This document shows positions 17,108-26,049 of a DNA stretch of 64,000 nt, in pieces. The position numbers were made by a program, and so were the translations under genes. The notes under the pieces are model-generated. The model saw only the letters and a list, made by a program, of their open reading frames with translations, had not been told where the DNA came from and did not search any database. The stretch covers positions 48,684-112,683 of the forward strand of contig DATISF010000042.1 of the NCBI GenBank assembly GCA_035468985.1, in the 5' to 3' direction. This DNA comes from DASVHS01 sp035468985 (GTDB lineage Bacteria > Acidobacteriota > Thermoanaerobaculia > Gp7-AA8). Every line of letters starts with the position of its first letter. The stretch's first letter is position 1.

Positions 17108-17997
17108 GCGCGGGCCATCCTCCAGATCATCAGCCGCGACAGCGCATTGATGACGATGGTGATGATGAACAGCACGAGCCCGATCTCGATCAGCGCTTGC
17201 AGATAGAGCGCATCGGCGGCTTCGGTGAACTCGTTGGCGATGACCGCGGCCATCGTGTACTGCGGCGCAACGAGCGAGGCGGAGATCTGCGGATTGTTGC
17301 CAATCACCATCGTGACGGCCATCGTCTCTCCGAGCGCGCGGCCGAAACCGAGCATCAACGCGCCGAGGATTCCCGACTTGCCGTATCCGAGAGCGATGCG
17401 GATCGCTTCCCATCGCGTCGCCCCGAGAGCGTATGCGGCTTCCCGCTGATTCATGGGGACGCCCTTGAGAATCTCGCGCGCCACCGACGACGAGAACGGG
17501 ATGATCATGAGCGCGAGAATCAGAGCCGCCGCTCCCATTCCGACGCCGAAAGGCGGGCCGCTGAACAGGGGAACGCGCGCCAGCCAGTCGGGACGCAGCA
17601 GCTCCACTCTCCGCACGATCGGGACGAGCACGAAGATTCCCCACAGGCCATAGACGATGGACGGGATCGCCGCCAGCAGCTCCGTCAGATAGGTCAGCGG
17701 TTGTTTCAGAAAACGCGGCGAGACCTCGTTGATGTAGATGGCAATCCCGAGAGACACCGGCGCCGCCACCAGCAGCGCGAGTATCGACGAGTACAACGTG
17801 CCCCAGATGAACGGGAGCGCGCCGAAATCGCCGGAGACGGGGTCCCAGATCTTTCCTTTCCAGAATCCGAATCCGAATTTCTGAATGGAAAGAAGCGACT
17901 GTCGCGCCAGCTCGAAGCCGATCGCCGCCACGACCATGATGACGAGCAGTGCGAACACCCCCGTCGTCCAGCGATACGTCCGGTCTTCGGATTTCAG
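17104..17997 (-). CDS. pstC: phosphate ABC transporter permease PstC
   Basis: The permease has a short cytoplasmic N-terminus, a first membrane segment, a periplasmic loop and five further segments, with the EAA loop AAYALGATRWEAIRIALG. The start is ambiguous: no ATG precedes the first membrane segment. A CTG at 17997 overlaps the pstS1 stop codon (CTGA) and has GGAGAAGG eight bases upstream, which fits coupled initiation; I use it. The alternative is GTG at 17958, inside the first hydrophobic segment. The permease assignment is firm. Confidence 0.88.
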   Translation of the reverse strand: MKSEDRTYRWTTGVFALLVIMVVAAIGFELARQSLLSIQKFGFGFWKGKIWDPVSGDFGALPFIWGTLYSSILALLVAAPVSLGIAIYINEVSPRFLKQPLTYLTELLAAIPSIVYGLWGIFVLVPIVRRVELLRPDWLARVPLFSGPPFGVGMGAAALILALMIIPFSSSVAREILKGVPMNQREAAYALGATRWEAIRIALGYGKSGILGALMLGFGRALGETMAVTMVIGNNPQISASLVAPQYTMAAVIANEFTEAADALYLQALIEIGLVLFIITIVINALSRLMIWRMARA

Positions 17998-19040
17998 GAC
18001 GACACCTTCTCCAACGCCTGCAACTCCCTGTCGACGACGGCTTTCGGCAGCGGCGCGTAGCCGAGCTCGCCGGCCATCTTCTGGCCGTCCGTGAGCGCCC
18101 ATTTCATGAAGTCGGCCATCGTCCGGGCACTCTGTTTGTCCTTCGGGTTCTGATTGAGAAGGATCCACGTGAACGACGCGATCGGATACGCGCCCTTTCC
18201 ATCGGGATTGGTGATCGAGACGCGAAAGTCGTCGGGCATCGCCACCGACGCGGCGGCGGCGGTGACGGAATCGAGAGACGCCGTGACGAACTCTCCCGAT
18301 CTGTTCTGCACCGCGCCATACGCGATGTTGTTTTGCAGGGCGTAGATCAATTCGACGTATCCGATCGCCCCGGGCGTCTGTCTGACGAGTCCGGCCACCC
18401 CTTCGTTCCCTTTCGCGCCGACGCCCGCGGGCCAGCTCACCGATGTGGCCACACCGACCTTCTGCTGGAACTCCGGGGAAACCTTCGAGAGGAAGTCGAC
18501 GAAGATGTAGGTCGTGCCCGAGCCATCGGAGCGATGAACGACGGCGATCTCGGTGGCCGGGAGTTTCACGCCGGGATTCGCTTTGGCCAGCGCGGCATCG
18601 TTCCACCTCCGGATCTTGCCGAGGTAAATGTCCGCGAGCAGGGGTCCCGGGAATCGGATCGGCTGCGTGGCACCGGGCACGTTGTAGATCGGAACGACAC
18701 CGCCCAGAACTGTCGGGAGATGAAGGATCGGACCGGGAGCGCTCTTCAGTTGCTCGTCGCTCATCGGGCCGTCCGTCGCGCCGAAGAAAACCGTCTGCGC
18801 GGTCATCTGACGGATCCCGCCGCCCGACCCGATCGACTGATAGTTGATCCGGACCTCGGGATGCTGCTTGCCGTATTCGGCGAACCACTTCGAGTAAATC
18901 GGATACGGGAATGTGGCCCCTGCGCCGTTGATCACGCGGCTGCCGCCGGTGGCCGGTTTCGAGGCGCCTTGCGGTGCGCGCTCTCCGCCACCGCAGGCGA
19001 CCAGCGCGGTGGCGATCAAGAGAATTGCTGCTCGTCTCAT
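17994..19040 (-). CDS. pstS: phosphate-binding lipoprotein PstS (copy 1)
   Basis: This 348-residue substrate-binding protein starts MRRAAILLIATALVACGGG, a lipoprotein signal with the lipobox LVAC, so it is membrane-anchored. The mature part begins with INGAGATFPYPIYSKWF and has the PstS phosphate loop residues GSGGGIRQ and HRSDGSGTTYIF. It is the first gene of pstS-pstC-pstA and has a putative Pho box 45 bp upstream. It is a close paralogue of the next gene, visibly alike along its whole length. Confidence 0.93.
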   Translation of the reverse strand: MRRAAILLIATALVACGGGERAPQGASKPATGGSRVINGAGATFPYPIYSKWFAEYGKQHPEVRINYQSIGSGGGIRQMTAQTVFFGATDGPMSDEQLKSAPGPILHLPTVLGGVVPIYNVPGATQPIRFPGPLLADIYLGKIRRWNDAALAKANPGVKLPATEIAVVHRSDGSGTTYIFVDFLSKVSPEFQQKVGVATSVSWPAGVGAKGNEGVAGLVRQTPGAIGYVELIYALQNNIAYGAVQNRSGEFVTASLDSVTAAAASVAMPDDFRVSITNPDGKGAYPIASFTWILLNQNPKDKQSARTMADFMKWALTDGQKMAGELGYAPLPKAVVDRELQALEKVSS

Positions 19041-19085
19041 GGGCGTCAATCTAAGCAGCCGGTGTCGATCGGGGATGCGCTGCGG

Positions 19086-19101
19086 GTAAATTCCGCGTAA
19101 A
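19086..19101 (-). promoter_or_regulatory. putative Pho box upstream of pstS1
   Basis: The minus strand reads TTTAC-GCGGAA-TTTAC, in the 65-bp gap between pstS2 and pstS1. A TTAGAT sequence about 31 bp further downstream could be the -10 element. Confidence 0.6.
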
Positions 19102-19105
19102 GCGA

Positions 19106-20122
19106 TCAGTGTTTGATCCGCTTCAACGCTTCCAACTCCAACAGAACGACGGACGCCGGCAACGGCGCATAGCCGAGCTCAGGGGCGAACTTCTGGCCAT
19201 CGGTGAGCGCCCACTTCACAAAATCGATCATGGCCCGCGATCGGGCCGTGTCCCCGGGGTTCTCATAGAGCAGCAGCCAGGTGAATGATGAGATCGGATA
19301 GACGTTGGGCCCGGGCGCGTTGGTGATCGACACGCGGAAATCGGCCGGCATCGCTTTCCCGCTCGCCGCGGCGGCGGCATTCGTCACCGTCTCGGTCGAT
19401 GCGCGCACGAACTGTCCGGCGGTGTTCTGCACCGGGCCGTAGCTGATCTTGTTCTGCAACGCGTAAATGAGCTCGACATAGCCGATCGCTCCGGGCGTCT
19501 GCTTGACCAGACTGGCCACACCTTCGTTGCCCTTTCCGCCGACTCCGACAGGCCAATTCACCGATGTGGCCACACCGACCGTCTTCTTCCAGTCGGGAGA
19601 GACCTTCGCCAGGTAGTCGCACCAGATGTAACTCGTCCCCGAACCGTCGGAGCGATGAACGACGGTGATCTCGCTGGCAGGCAGATTCACTCCCGGATTC
19701 ACGCTCCTGATGGCGGGGTCATTCCACTGATTGATCTTGCCGAGGTAGATGCCGGCGAGAAGAGCCCCGGTAAAGCGAATCTCCGCCGGTCCTTCCGGAA
19801 CATTGAAGACCGGCACGACACCGCCCAGGACCGTGGGCAGGTGAAGGATGCGTCCCGGGGCGGCAAAGAGCTGGTCGTTCGTCATCGGACCGTCGCTCGC
19901 GCCGAAGAACACCGTCTGGTTCGTGAGCTGTCGGATTCCGCCTCCGGAACCGATCGACTGATAGTTGATCTGAACGGACGGATGCAGTTTGTTGTATTCC
20001 GAGAACCACTTCGAATAGATGGGATACGGGAACGTCGCACCGGCACCGTTGATCTGCTGGGCGAACGCGGGAACAGCGAGAATGCCGACGAGCAGCGTCA
20101 GCACGATTCGAGTCAGCCTCAT
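19106..20122 (-). CDS. pstS: phosphate-binding protein PstS (copy 2)
   Basis: This 338-residue paralogue of the adjacent PstS has a Sec signal peptide cleaved at AFA-QQ and no lipobox cysteine, so it should be soluble in the periplasm. The GSGGGIRQ and HRSDGSGTSYIW phosphate-binding segments are intact. It follows the porin gene by 13 bp with a strong GAGGAG site, so porin and pstS2 form one unit. Having a soluble and an anchored copy suggests division of labour between diffusible scavenging and transporter delivery. Confidence 0.93.
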   Translation of the reverse strand: MRLTRIVLTLLVGILAVPAFAQQINGAGATFPYPIYSKWFSEYNKLHPSVQINYQSIGSGGGIRQLTNQTVFFGASDGPMTNDQLFAAPGRILHLPTVLGGVVPVFNVPEGPAEIRFTGALLAGIYLGKINQWNDPAIRSVNPGVNLPASEITVVHRSDGSGTSYIWCDYLAKVSPDWKKTVGVATSVNWPVGVGGKGNEGVASLVKQTPGAIGYVELIYALQNKISYGPVQNTAGQFVRASTETVTNAAAAASGKAMPADFRVSITNAPGPNVYPISSFTWLLLYENPGDTARSRAMIDFVKWALTDGQKFAPELGYAPLPASVVLLELEALKRIKH

Positions 20123-20135
20123 TTGAAATTTCTCC

Positions 20136-21221
20136 TCAGAAGTTGATCAGCATCTTCAGACCGAAGCGCCTGTCGTCCGGACGCGCGGGTGCGTAGCTGT
20201 CCTGTTTCAGCGCGTCGTAATCCGCCAGGACTGCAGCAGCGACTTTGTTGAGGTTGGGAAACCAGTACGCGATGCCGGCAATGTTGCGCGTGCGCTTCTG
20301 ATCCGTGTTCCTGCTCGGCTTCAGCTGATCGTGGCGGAGCAGGATCTCCCAGCCGGCGCCGAGCTTCGGCGTGGCCCACACCGAGTATCCACGACCCTCC
20401 ACTTCCGGCGTCTTCACCGAGGTTTGATCCTTCGCGGTCAGGTAGTCGAACCCGGCGTTGAATCGCGGATGCTCGAATGTCACCTGACCGACGAGTCGTT
20501 CGCGTTTGGCGTCGGAGACGTACGCGTCCTGATCGGCGAAAGCGGCAATGCGGAGACCTTTCCAGGTGCCGCCGAGAGGGAACGGCCGGACTGCCGCGCG
20601 GACCATGAATGCCTTCTGGTCGTTCGCTTCGGCGTGAGAGTACGAGTCGCCGTTGTAGAAACCGGCCTGCACGTCGCCGAAGTTGCCCGGAAAGCTCCAG
20701 TGGGCCGACACGCCGGAATCAGCCGAGGAAAGGAAACCCTCGCGATCGACGAAGATCGGGCCTTGAAACCGGTACCGGTAGATGCCTTCCTCGTAATCGA
20801 CGAGCGGCGTCTGCTGCAACCCGAAGCGGATCCAGGAGCCCTTCGTCGTCCAGTCGTCGAGATTGAACTGCCCGAATGCGTACTTGAGGCGGAACGTGTA
20901 GCTGCCGGACAGCGCGCTGCCGTTGCCGCTCTCTCGCGCGATGTCCGGAGTGATCCGGAATGCGAGGCGATGGTTGAGATTGCCGGTGACATTGATGTAC
21001 GCGCGGCCGACATTGAACGAGCTGACGTTGATCGTGTTGCCGTCAGCGTCCGTGACCTCGGGCGAATCCTGATAAGTCCAGTCGGCGAAGATCGTCGAGC
21101 CGAGCTTGATCGAGGGAGTGTCATCGGGGGGCGTGAAACCAGACGCAGGTGTCACCTGCGCGGAGCCGGCGGCGGCGACCAGGCAGACCGCGACCGCGGC
21201 GAAGAACCGGAAAGACGGCAT
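20136..21221 (-). CDS. outer-membrane phosphate-porin-like beta-barrel (OprO/OprP type)
   Basis: This 361-residue protein has a signal peptide (cleaved near GSA-QV), alternating polar/hydrophobic beta-strand pattern and a C-terminal Phe, the hallmark of BAM-assembled barrels. Segments such as GSTIFADWTYQ, FNVGRAYINVTG, WIRFGLQQTPLVDYEE and FGLKMLINF resemble phosphate/polyphosphate-selective porins. It heads an operon with pstS2 and has a Pho box upstream, which supports phosphate uptake across the outer membrane. The ribosome site AAGGAGG is strong. Selectivity itself is inferred from context. Confidence 0.85.
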   Translation of the reverse strand: MPSFRFFAAVAVCLVAAAGSAQVTPASGFTPPDDTPSIKLGSTIFADWTYQDSPEVTDADGNTINVSSFNVGRAYINVTGNLNHRLAFRITPDIARESGNGSALSGSYTFRLKYAFGQFNLDDWTTKGSWIRFGLQQTPLVDYEEGIYRYRFQGPIFVDREGFLSSADSGVSAHWSFPGNFGDVQAGFYNGDSYSHAEANDQKAFMVRAAVRPFPLGGTWKGLRIAAFADQDAYVSDAKRERLVGQVTFEHPRFNAGFDYLTAKDQTSVKTPEVEGRGYSVWATPKLGAGWEILLRHDQLKPSRNTDQKRTRNIAGIAYWFPNLNKVAAAVLADYDALKQDSYAPARPDDRRFGLKMLINF

Positions 21222-21279
21222 CGACTTCCTCCTTGCCGGGCAGTCTAGGAGACGAACGTGGACGCCATTTGCAGCGGAC

Positions 21280-21295
21280 GTAAATCGTGCGTAAA
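21280..21295 (-). promoter_or_regulatory. putative Pho box upstream of the porin
   Basis: The minus strand reads TTTAC-GCACGA-TTTAC, 58 bp before the porin start. A TAGACT about 32 bp further downstream is a possible -10. The 210-bp gap to the kinase gene otherwise shows nothing I can name. Confidence 0.6.
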
Positions 21296-21431
21296 GGCAC
21301 GGGTCGTGGTCAACCTCGCCACCCGGGGGAAGGGCGCGCCCTCGGCAGCGTGACGGAGTGCGAGCAGCGGGCGGTCTGCACGGCGCGGTGCTCGGGACGG
21401 TCTATCTTCTCGTCGGCGAGGAGGCCGGGGA

Positions 21432-24400
21432 CTAGGCCTGAGCCTGCGGCAACGCCAGGGTGAACGTCGAGCCGTGGCCTTCTTCGCTTTCCACGCTGAT
21501 CGTTCCGCGATGGGCCACGACGATTGCCTTGGCGATGTAGAGGCCCAGGCCGAGTCCGCCGTAGTACCGGCTGGACACGTTGCGCGCGCGGTGGAAGCGC
21601 TCGAAGAGCTGCGAGATCTCGTCGCTGGGAATGCCGATGCCGTGGTCGATGACGGCGGTGCGCAGGAATCCCTCGCCGGAGGCCACGCGCACGTCGACCT
21701 CACTTCCGTCCGGCGAATACTTGATCGCGTTCGACAGGAGATTGTCGATGACCTGGCGCATGCGGTCCGGGTCGGCGTTGACGATCGTCTCCGGCGTCTC
21801 GGCGGCGAAGTTGATCGTGCGCCCGGGATTCTGCACGCGGAACGCCGCCGCCCGGCGTTCGAGGAACTCGATCCAGCGGATCGGCTGCGGATGGATCTGC
21901 AGGCGGTTGGTCTCGATGCGCGAGACGTCGAGCAGCTCCGAGATCAATCCCATCATGCGGTCGATCTCGCCGAGCACCGCGCTGAGATACGTACCCCGTT
22001 CCTGCGGCGGAAGATCGTTGACGGTCTGCGACAGGAGCTGTGTGTATCCCTTGATCGTGGTCAGAGGCGTGCGCAGCTCGTGTGAGGCGACCGAGAGGAA
22101 CTCGTCCTTCTTGCGATCGAGCTCCTGCAGCGCGGTGATGTCGCGGATGACCAGGACCGCGCCGACGATGCCGTTGCTCTCGATCGGCGCCGCGGCGATC
22201 GACAGATCGAGATCCTTGCCGCTGATGGCGTGCTTGCCGATGGCCAGATAGTCGGGAACGGTCTGCCCGCGCAGCGCGCGTGCGTGCGGAAGGTCGTGCT
22301 GGCTGATGGTCCGGCCATCCGGATATCGCAGCGCGAAGCGCGCGAACGAGCTGTTCTCCACCGCCTCGTTGCGTGACCCGAGACCGAACATCGTGAGCGC
22401 GGCCTGGTTGACGTCGACGACGTTGCCCGATGCGTCGTAAACCCAAAGGCCGTCGGTCATCGATCCGAGGATGGAGTCGAGGCGTGCCGATCGTTCGGCC
22501 ATCATGCGGGCGAGGTCTTCGATCTCCCGCTTCGCGCGAACCTGTTCGGAGACGTCCTGCACCAGCACGGTCAGGCTTTGCGTGATTCCGGAGAACCGTC
22601 CGCCGACCGGAGAAATGATGCGATCGACGAAGATCGAGCCGATGCGCATGGCCTCGTCGACCCGTGTCGCACCCGATTCGGCGACGTTCTTGAGCACTTT
22701 CTCGAAGCCGGGAATGACCTCTTCGGCGCGCAATCCGATCACTTTCGTGTCGCTGGCGATCTTCCCGTACTGCGCTGCAAACTCGAGGAAGCGCTCGTTG
22801 GCCAGATCGAAACGCAACTCGTCCGCCGAGAACACGGCCATCCCGATCGGCGCCGTCTCCAGCACGGCCTCGAAGCGGAGGCGCGCGTCGACTTCCTCCC
22901 GCGCCAGCTCCTCGGCGGCGCGATGGCCTTCCTGGGCGATGCGCGTCAGCCGGTGGATGTGACTGGCGGCCCCGATCCGCTCGGCCACCGCCTGCGCGAA
23001 TTCGAGGTCCTCGGCGTCGAAGTTTCGCGACGGGTCAGCGCGCGAGATCACGATCGCGCCGATGCGTTCGCCGTACGACTCGATCGGCGTGGCGATGACG
23101 CTCTCCTCGCGCAACGCGGCGATGAGACTCTTCTCCTCCTCCGTCCGGCCGAAGTCCGTGACCGCTTCGCCTTGAACGTCGGAGTAGAGCAACGGACGCC
23201 CGAGCTGGAAAACCGTGCCGGCCAACGCCTCGCCGGCGTGCGGAGGATTCCGCAGGAGAAACGCGCGGTATCGCTCGAACGCGGCCGCGTTGTCGCTCGA
23301 TGCCGCGAATCCAGCGACGCGCAGCTCGCCGGTCGCCTGGTGATACAGGAAGATGAGAACCGAGGCGTTGACGGCGTTCGTGATGCGCGCCGCGGGCGCG
23401 TCGAGATCCTCGAGCGACGAGGCCTCGACCGTGAACTTCTCGAGTCCGAGGCTGGCCAGACATTCGGCGCGGCGCCGGCGAAGGGCTTCCCGCTCGCGAC
23501 TCTGCCGTTCTTCGACGACCTGTTCCGTGATGTCCTGAACCAGCACGGTGATGCTCTGCGTCGCGCCCGTGAACCGGCCGCGAACCGCCGAAATGATCCG
23601 GGTGACGTACTTCGTGCCGCGCGGCCCCTTCACCTCGATCGCTTCGTCGATGCGCGGCTCACCCGATTCCGCGACCTGCTTGAGAATGGCCTCGAAGCCC
23701 GGAATCGCTTCCTCGCCGCGCAGTCCGATCATCTTCACGTCGGGGGTGATCTTTCCGTAGTGAGCGGCAAAGTCGATGAACCGGGCGTTCGCCAGATCGA
23801 AGCGCAGTTCGTCGGCGGAGATGACGGCGATGCCGATCGGCGCCGTCTCCAGCACGCCCTCGAACCGCACGCGTGCGTCGACTTCGTTGCGCGCCAGATC
23901 TTCAGCGGCGCGATGACCTTCCTGCCACATCCGCGTCAGCTGGTGGATGTGACTCGCCGCACCGATGCGCTCGGCCACCGACTGGGCGAACTCCAGGTCC
24001 TCGGCATCGAAGTTCCGCCGGGGGTCGGACTGCGAGAGCACGAGCGCGCCGATCCGCTCGCCGTACGACTCGATCGGACAGGCGGCCAGGCTCTGCTCGT
24101 TCAACGCGGCCTTGACGTCCTTCTCATCGTCATCGCGCGCGAAATCGAGGACGGCGTTGCCGCGAATCTCGTAGAACAGCAACGGCGTGCCGATCTGAAA
24201 GACCGTTCCGGGCATGCCTTCGCCGGGACGATACGGGTGCTCCGCAAAATAGCGGCCGACCCAGTCCAGGCTTTTGTCCTGGGATGCCCACGCAGTGAGC
24301 TCGAGGAGTCCGGTCGAAGGGCGGTAGAGATAGATCTGAACGATGCCCTCGATCGCCTCGGCCACGCGGCGCGCGGGGATGCTGAAATCCTCGACCGCCG

Positions 24401-25676
24401 GCTGGACGGTGAGGGACTCCATGCCCAGACCGGCCAGACACTCCGCGCGGCGGCGGCGCCACAGCTCGCGCTCGGCGCTCTGACGCTCGTCGGTGATGTC
24501 GCGCGCCAGCACGACCGACCCGATGATCCGTTCCTTCTCGTCACGGATCGGCGAGGCCGTGATGTTGACGACGCGGTCGTCGTTTGTGCGCGGATCGCGG
24601 ATCACATAGTCGGCCTTGACGATGTCGCCGCGGAGCGCGCGCAGCGAAGGCAGCTCTTCCTGAGAGAGCAGGCTGCCATCGAGACCGCGAGGGCCATTGG
24701 CGCGAAGGCGCGAGGCCGGATCGGCCGAGAAGACGATGACGCCGTCGCGCTGGGCGGCGGCGTTGATCCGCTCGACGCGTCCGTTCGCGTCGTAGATCGC
24801 CGCCGCCTCCGGGATCTGATCGAGGATGGCGTTGACCTTTGCCATCTCCCGGACGGCGCGATCGTGAATCAGCGTGTTGTTGAGCGCGATCGTCGCATAC
24901 CTGCCGATCTCGTTGAACAGGTCGATTTCTTCTTCGGTCCATTCGCGCGGCTCGCTGCACTGTTGGAGACCGAATGCCCACGGCTCATCGCCGGCCGGCC
25001 GGAGAATCTGCACCATCTGCGAGCGGATCCGGAAGCGCGCGGCGAGCGCGGGATCGAGTTCGGCATCGCCCTCGCGGACCGCCACCGGCCGGGGCGTCTC
25101 GATTGCGCGGCGGATCAACGCGTGCGATTGAGCGAGCGATACCGGCGCAGTGTCGGTCGGATCGTCCGTCCACTCCGGCGCGCTCACGGAGAAGATGATC
25201 TTCGCGAATTCCGTCTCCTCGGTGACCGGGCGCAGGAGCCAGGCCCGGTCGGCGCGAAACTCCTCGCGTGTCACGGTCACGATCCGCCGCAGCACTTCCT
25301 TGAGATCGAGCGTCGCCGTGAACGATTCGAGGACCGCCGAAAGAAAGCGGTATCTCTCCTCGACCTGGATGCGCACGTCCTCGCCGCGCCGGCCCAGGTA
25401 TCGGAGCATCAGACGGCGGATGGTGCTGGCGCTGTTGTCGCCGTTCGGCAGCTCGAGAAGACGCGCAGTCGGCTGCTTGACCCCGGCCTTGTCGCGGAGC
25501 TTGCGCGACGCGGGAGCGCCGCTCACGGCGATCAGGCTGAAGCGCTCCTGATCGAGAAGCTCGAGCGCCTCTTCCTCCGAAGACGCGATCACCGGCGTGA
25601 ACTGCAGGGAACGGGCTACCTCGGCGGAGGCTCGCGCAGCCGTTTCGCCGGCGACGATCAGGACATGATTGGGCAT
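21432..25676 (-). CDS. soluble multi-sensor (GAF/PAS) histidine kinase, 1414 aa
   Basis: This very large kinase has no membrane segment. In order I see a receiver-like N-terminal ~110 residues, a GAF domain (about 120-270), PAS, then two consecutive GAF-PAS modules that are visibly duplicated (both begin RRRRAECLA.LG and share the GERIGA and ETAPIG segments), another PAS, HisKA with His1199 in ASHELRTPLTTIKGY, and HATPase_c with NLLSNAIKYSPDGS and GLGLGLYIAKAIV. The receiver-like start lacks an obvious phospho-acceptor Asp and may be a pseudo-receiver. No partner regulator is adjacent, so its output is unknown. It is divergent in role from the neighbouring Pho genes although on the same strand. 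Confidence 0.9.
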   Translation of the reverse strand: MPNHVLIVAGETAARASAEVARSLQFTPVIASSEEEALELLDQERFSLIAVSGAPASRKLRDKAGVKQPTARLLELPNGDNSASTIRRLMLRYLGRRGEDVRIQVEERYRFLSAVLESFTATLDLKEVLRRIVTVTREEFRADRAWLLRPVTEETEFAKIIFSVSAPEWTDDPTDTAPVSLAQSHALIRRAIETPRPVAVREGDAELDPALAARFRIRSQMVQILRPAGDEPWAFGLQQCSEPREWTEEEIDLFNEIGRYATIALNNTLIHDRAVREMAKVNAILDQIPEAAAIYDANGRVERINAAAQRDGVIVFSADPASRLRANGPRGLDGSLLSQEELPSLRALRGDIVKADYVIRDPRTNDDRVVNITASPIRDEKERIIGSVVLARDITDERQSAERELWRRRRAECLAGLGMESLTVQPAVEDFSIPARRVAEAIEGIVQIYLYRPSTGLLELTAWASQDKSLDWVGRYFAEHPYRPGEGMPGTVFQIGTPLLFYEIRGNAVLDFARDDDEKDVKAALNEQSLAACPIESYGERIGALVLSQSDPRRNFDAEDLEFAQSVAERIGAASHIHQLTRMWQEGHRAAEDLARNEVDARVRFEGVLETAPIGIAVISADELRFDLANARFIDFAAHYGKITPDVKMIGLRGEEAIPGFEAILKQVAESGEPRIDEAIEVKGPRGTKYVTRIISAVRGRFTGATQSITVLVQDITEQVVEERQSREREALRRRRAECLASLGLEKFTVEASSLEDLDAPAARITNAVNASVLIFLYHQATGELRVAGFAASSDNAAAFERYRAFLLRNPPHAGEALAGTVFQLGRPLLYSDVQGEAVTDFGRTEEEKSLIAALREESVIATPIESYGERIGAIVISRADPSRNFDAEDLEFAQAVAERIGAASHIHRLTRIAQEGHRAAEELAREEVDARLRFEAVLETAPIGMAVFSADELRFDLANERFLEFAAQYGKIASDTKVIGLRAEEVIPGFEKVLKNVAESGATRVDEAMRIGSIFVDRIISPVGGRFSGITQSLTVLVQDVSEQVRAKREIEDLARMMAERSARLDSILGSMTDGLWVYDASGNVVDVNQAALTMFGLGSRNEAVENSSFARFALRYPDGRTISQHDLPHARALRGQTVPDYLAIGKHAISGKDLDLSIAAAPIESNGIVGAVLVIRDITALQELDRKKDEFLSVASHELRTPLTTIKGYTQLLSQTVNDLPPQERGTYLSAVLGEIDRMMGLISELLDVSRIETNRLQIHPQPIRWIEFLERRAAAFRVQNPGRTINFAAETPETIVNADPDRMRQVIDNLLSNAIKYSPDGSEVDVRVASGEGFLRTAVIDHGIGIPSDEISQLFERFHRARNVSSRYYGGLGLGLYIAKAIVVAHRGTISVESEEGHGSTFTLALPQAQA

Positions 25677-25724
25677 GGGTCTTCGGAGATCAGCCGATCC
25701 GAAGCACTCATGCTACAGCCGTTT

Positions 25725-25961
25725 TCAGACCTGCACGAGACGGAAAATCGCAGCCGACGGCGGTACTTTCGCGCGGCTTTCGAACAGCACGAAGTCACGA
25801 ACGGCGCTGCCGGGGATGTGCTCCACCGAATCGTCGGAAGTCAGGGTGATCGTCTTTCCCGGCGCGGCAATCGCATGCGCCAGAGAGTCGCGCGTCTCTG
25901 ATCCGCAACCGGCGACCACAGAACGGCCGTCATTGAGAACGAACCAGACCAGGTGGGCCAT
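25725..25961 (-). CDS. small hypothetical protein
   Basis: This 78-residue ORF begins MAHLVWFVLNDGRSVVAGCG and reads like a compact beta-rich domain; the segment GKTITLTSDDSVEHIPGSAV is strand-like. An AAGGAAGG stretch lies 11 bases upstream; an alternative ATG four codons earlier is too close to it. It precedes the giant kinase by about 50 bp on the same strand and is divergent from mazG. I do not recognise the family. Confidence 0.55.
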   Translation of the reverse strand: MAHLVWFVLNDGRSVVAGCGSETRDSLAHAIAAPGKTITLTSDDSVEHIPGSAVRDFVLFESRAKVPPSAAIFRLVQV

Positions 25962-26049
25962 GAGAGAGAGCATCCCTTCCTTTCGTTGCCACAACTTAGG
26001 GTGAACGATGAGCGCAAGCGGTGAGACAGGTCACGCGGCGGGCAATACA

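Noticed and set aside
16271..17644. Long N-terminal extension of PstA
   Set aside because: The extension is an out-of-frame reading of pstC; PstA starts at the ATGA overlap at 17107.
22578..25901. A 1107-codon plus-strand open frame
   Set aside because: It is antisense to the multi-sensor kinase; composition is typical of a GC-rich shadow frame and no motif is present.
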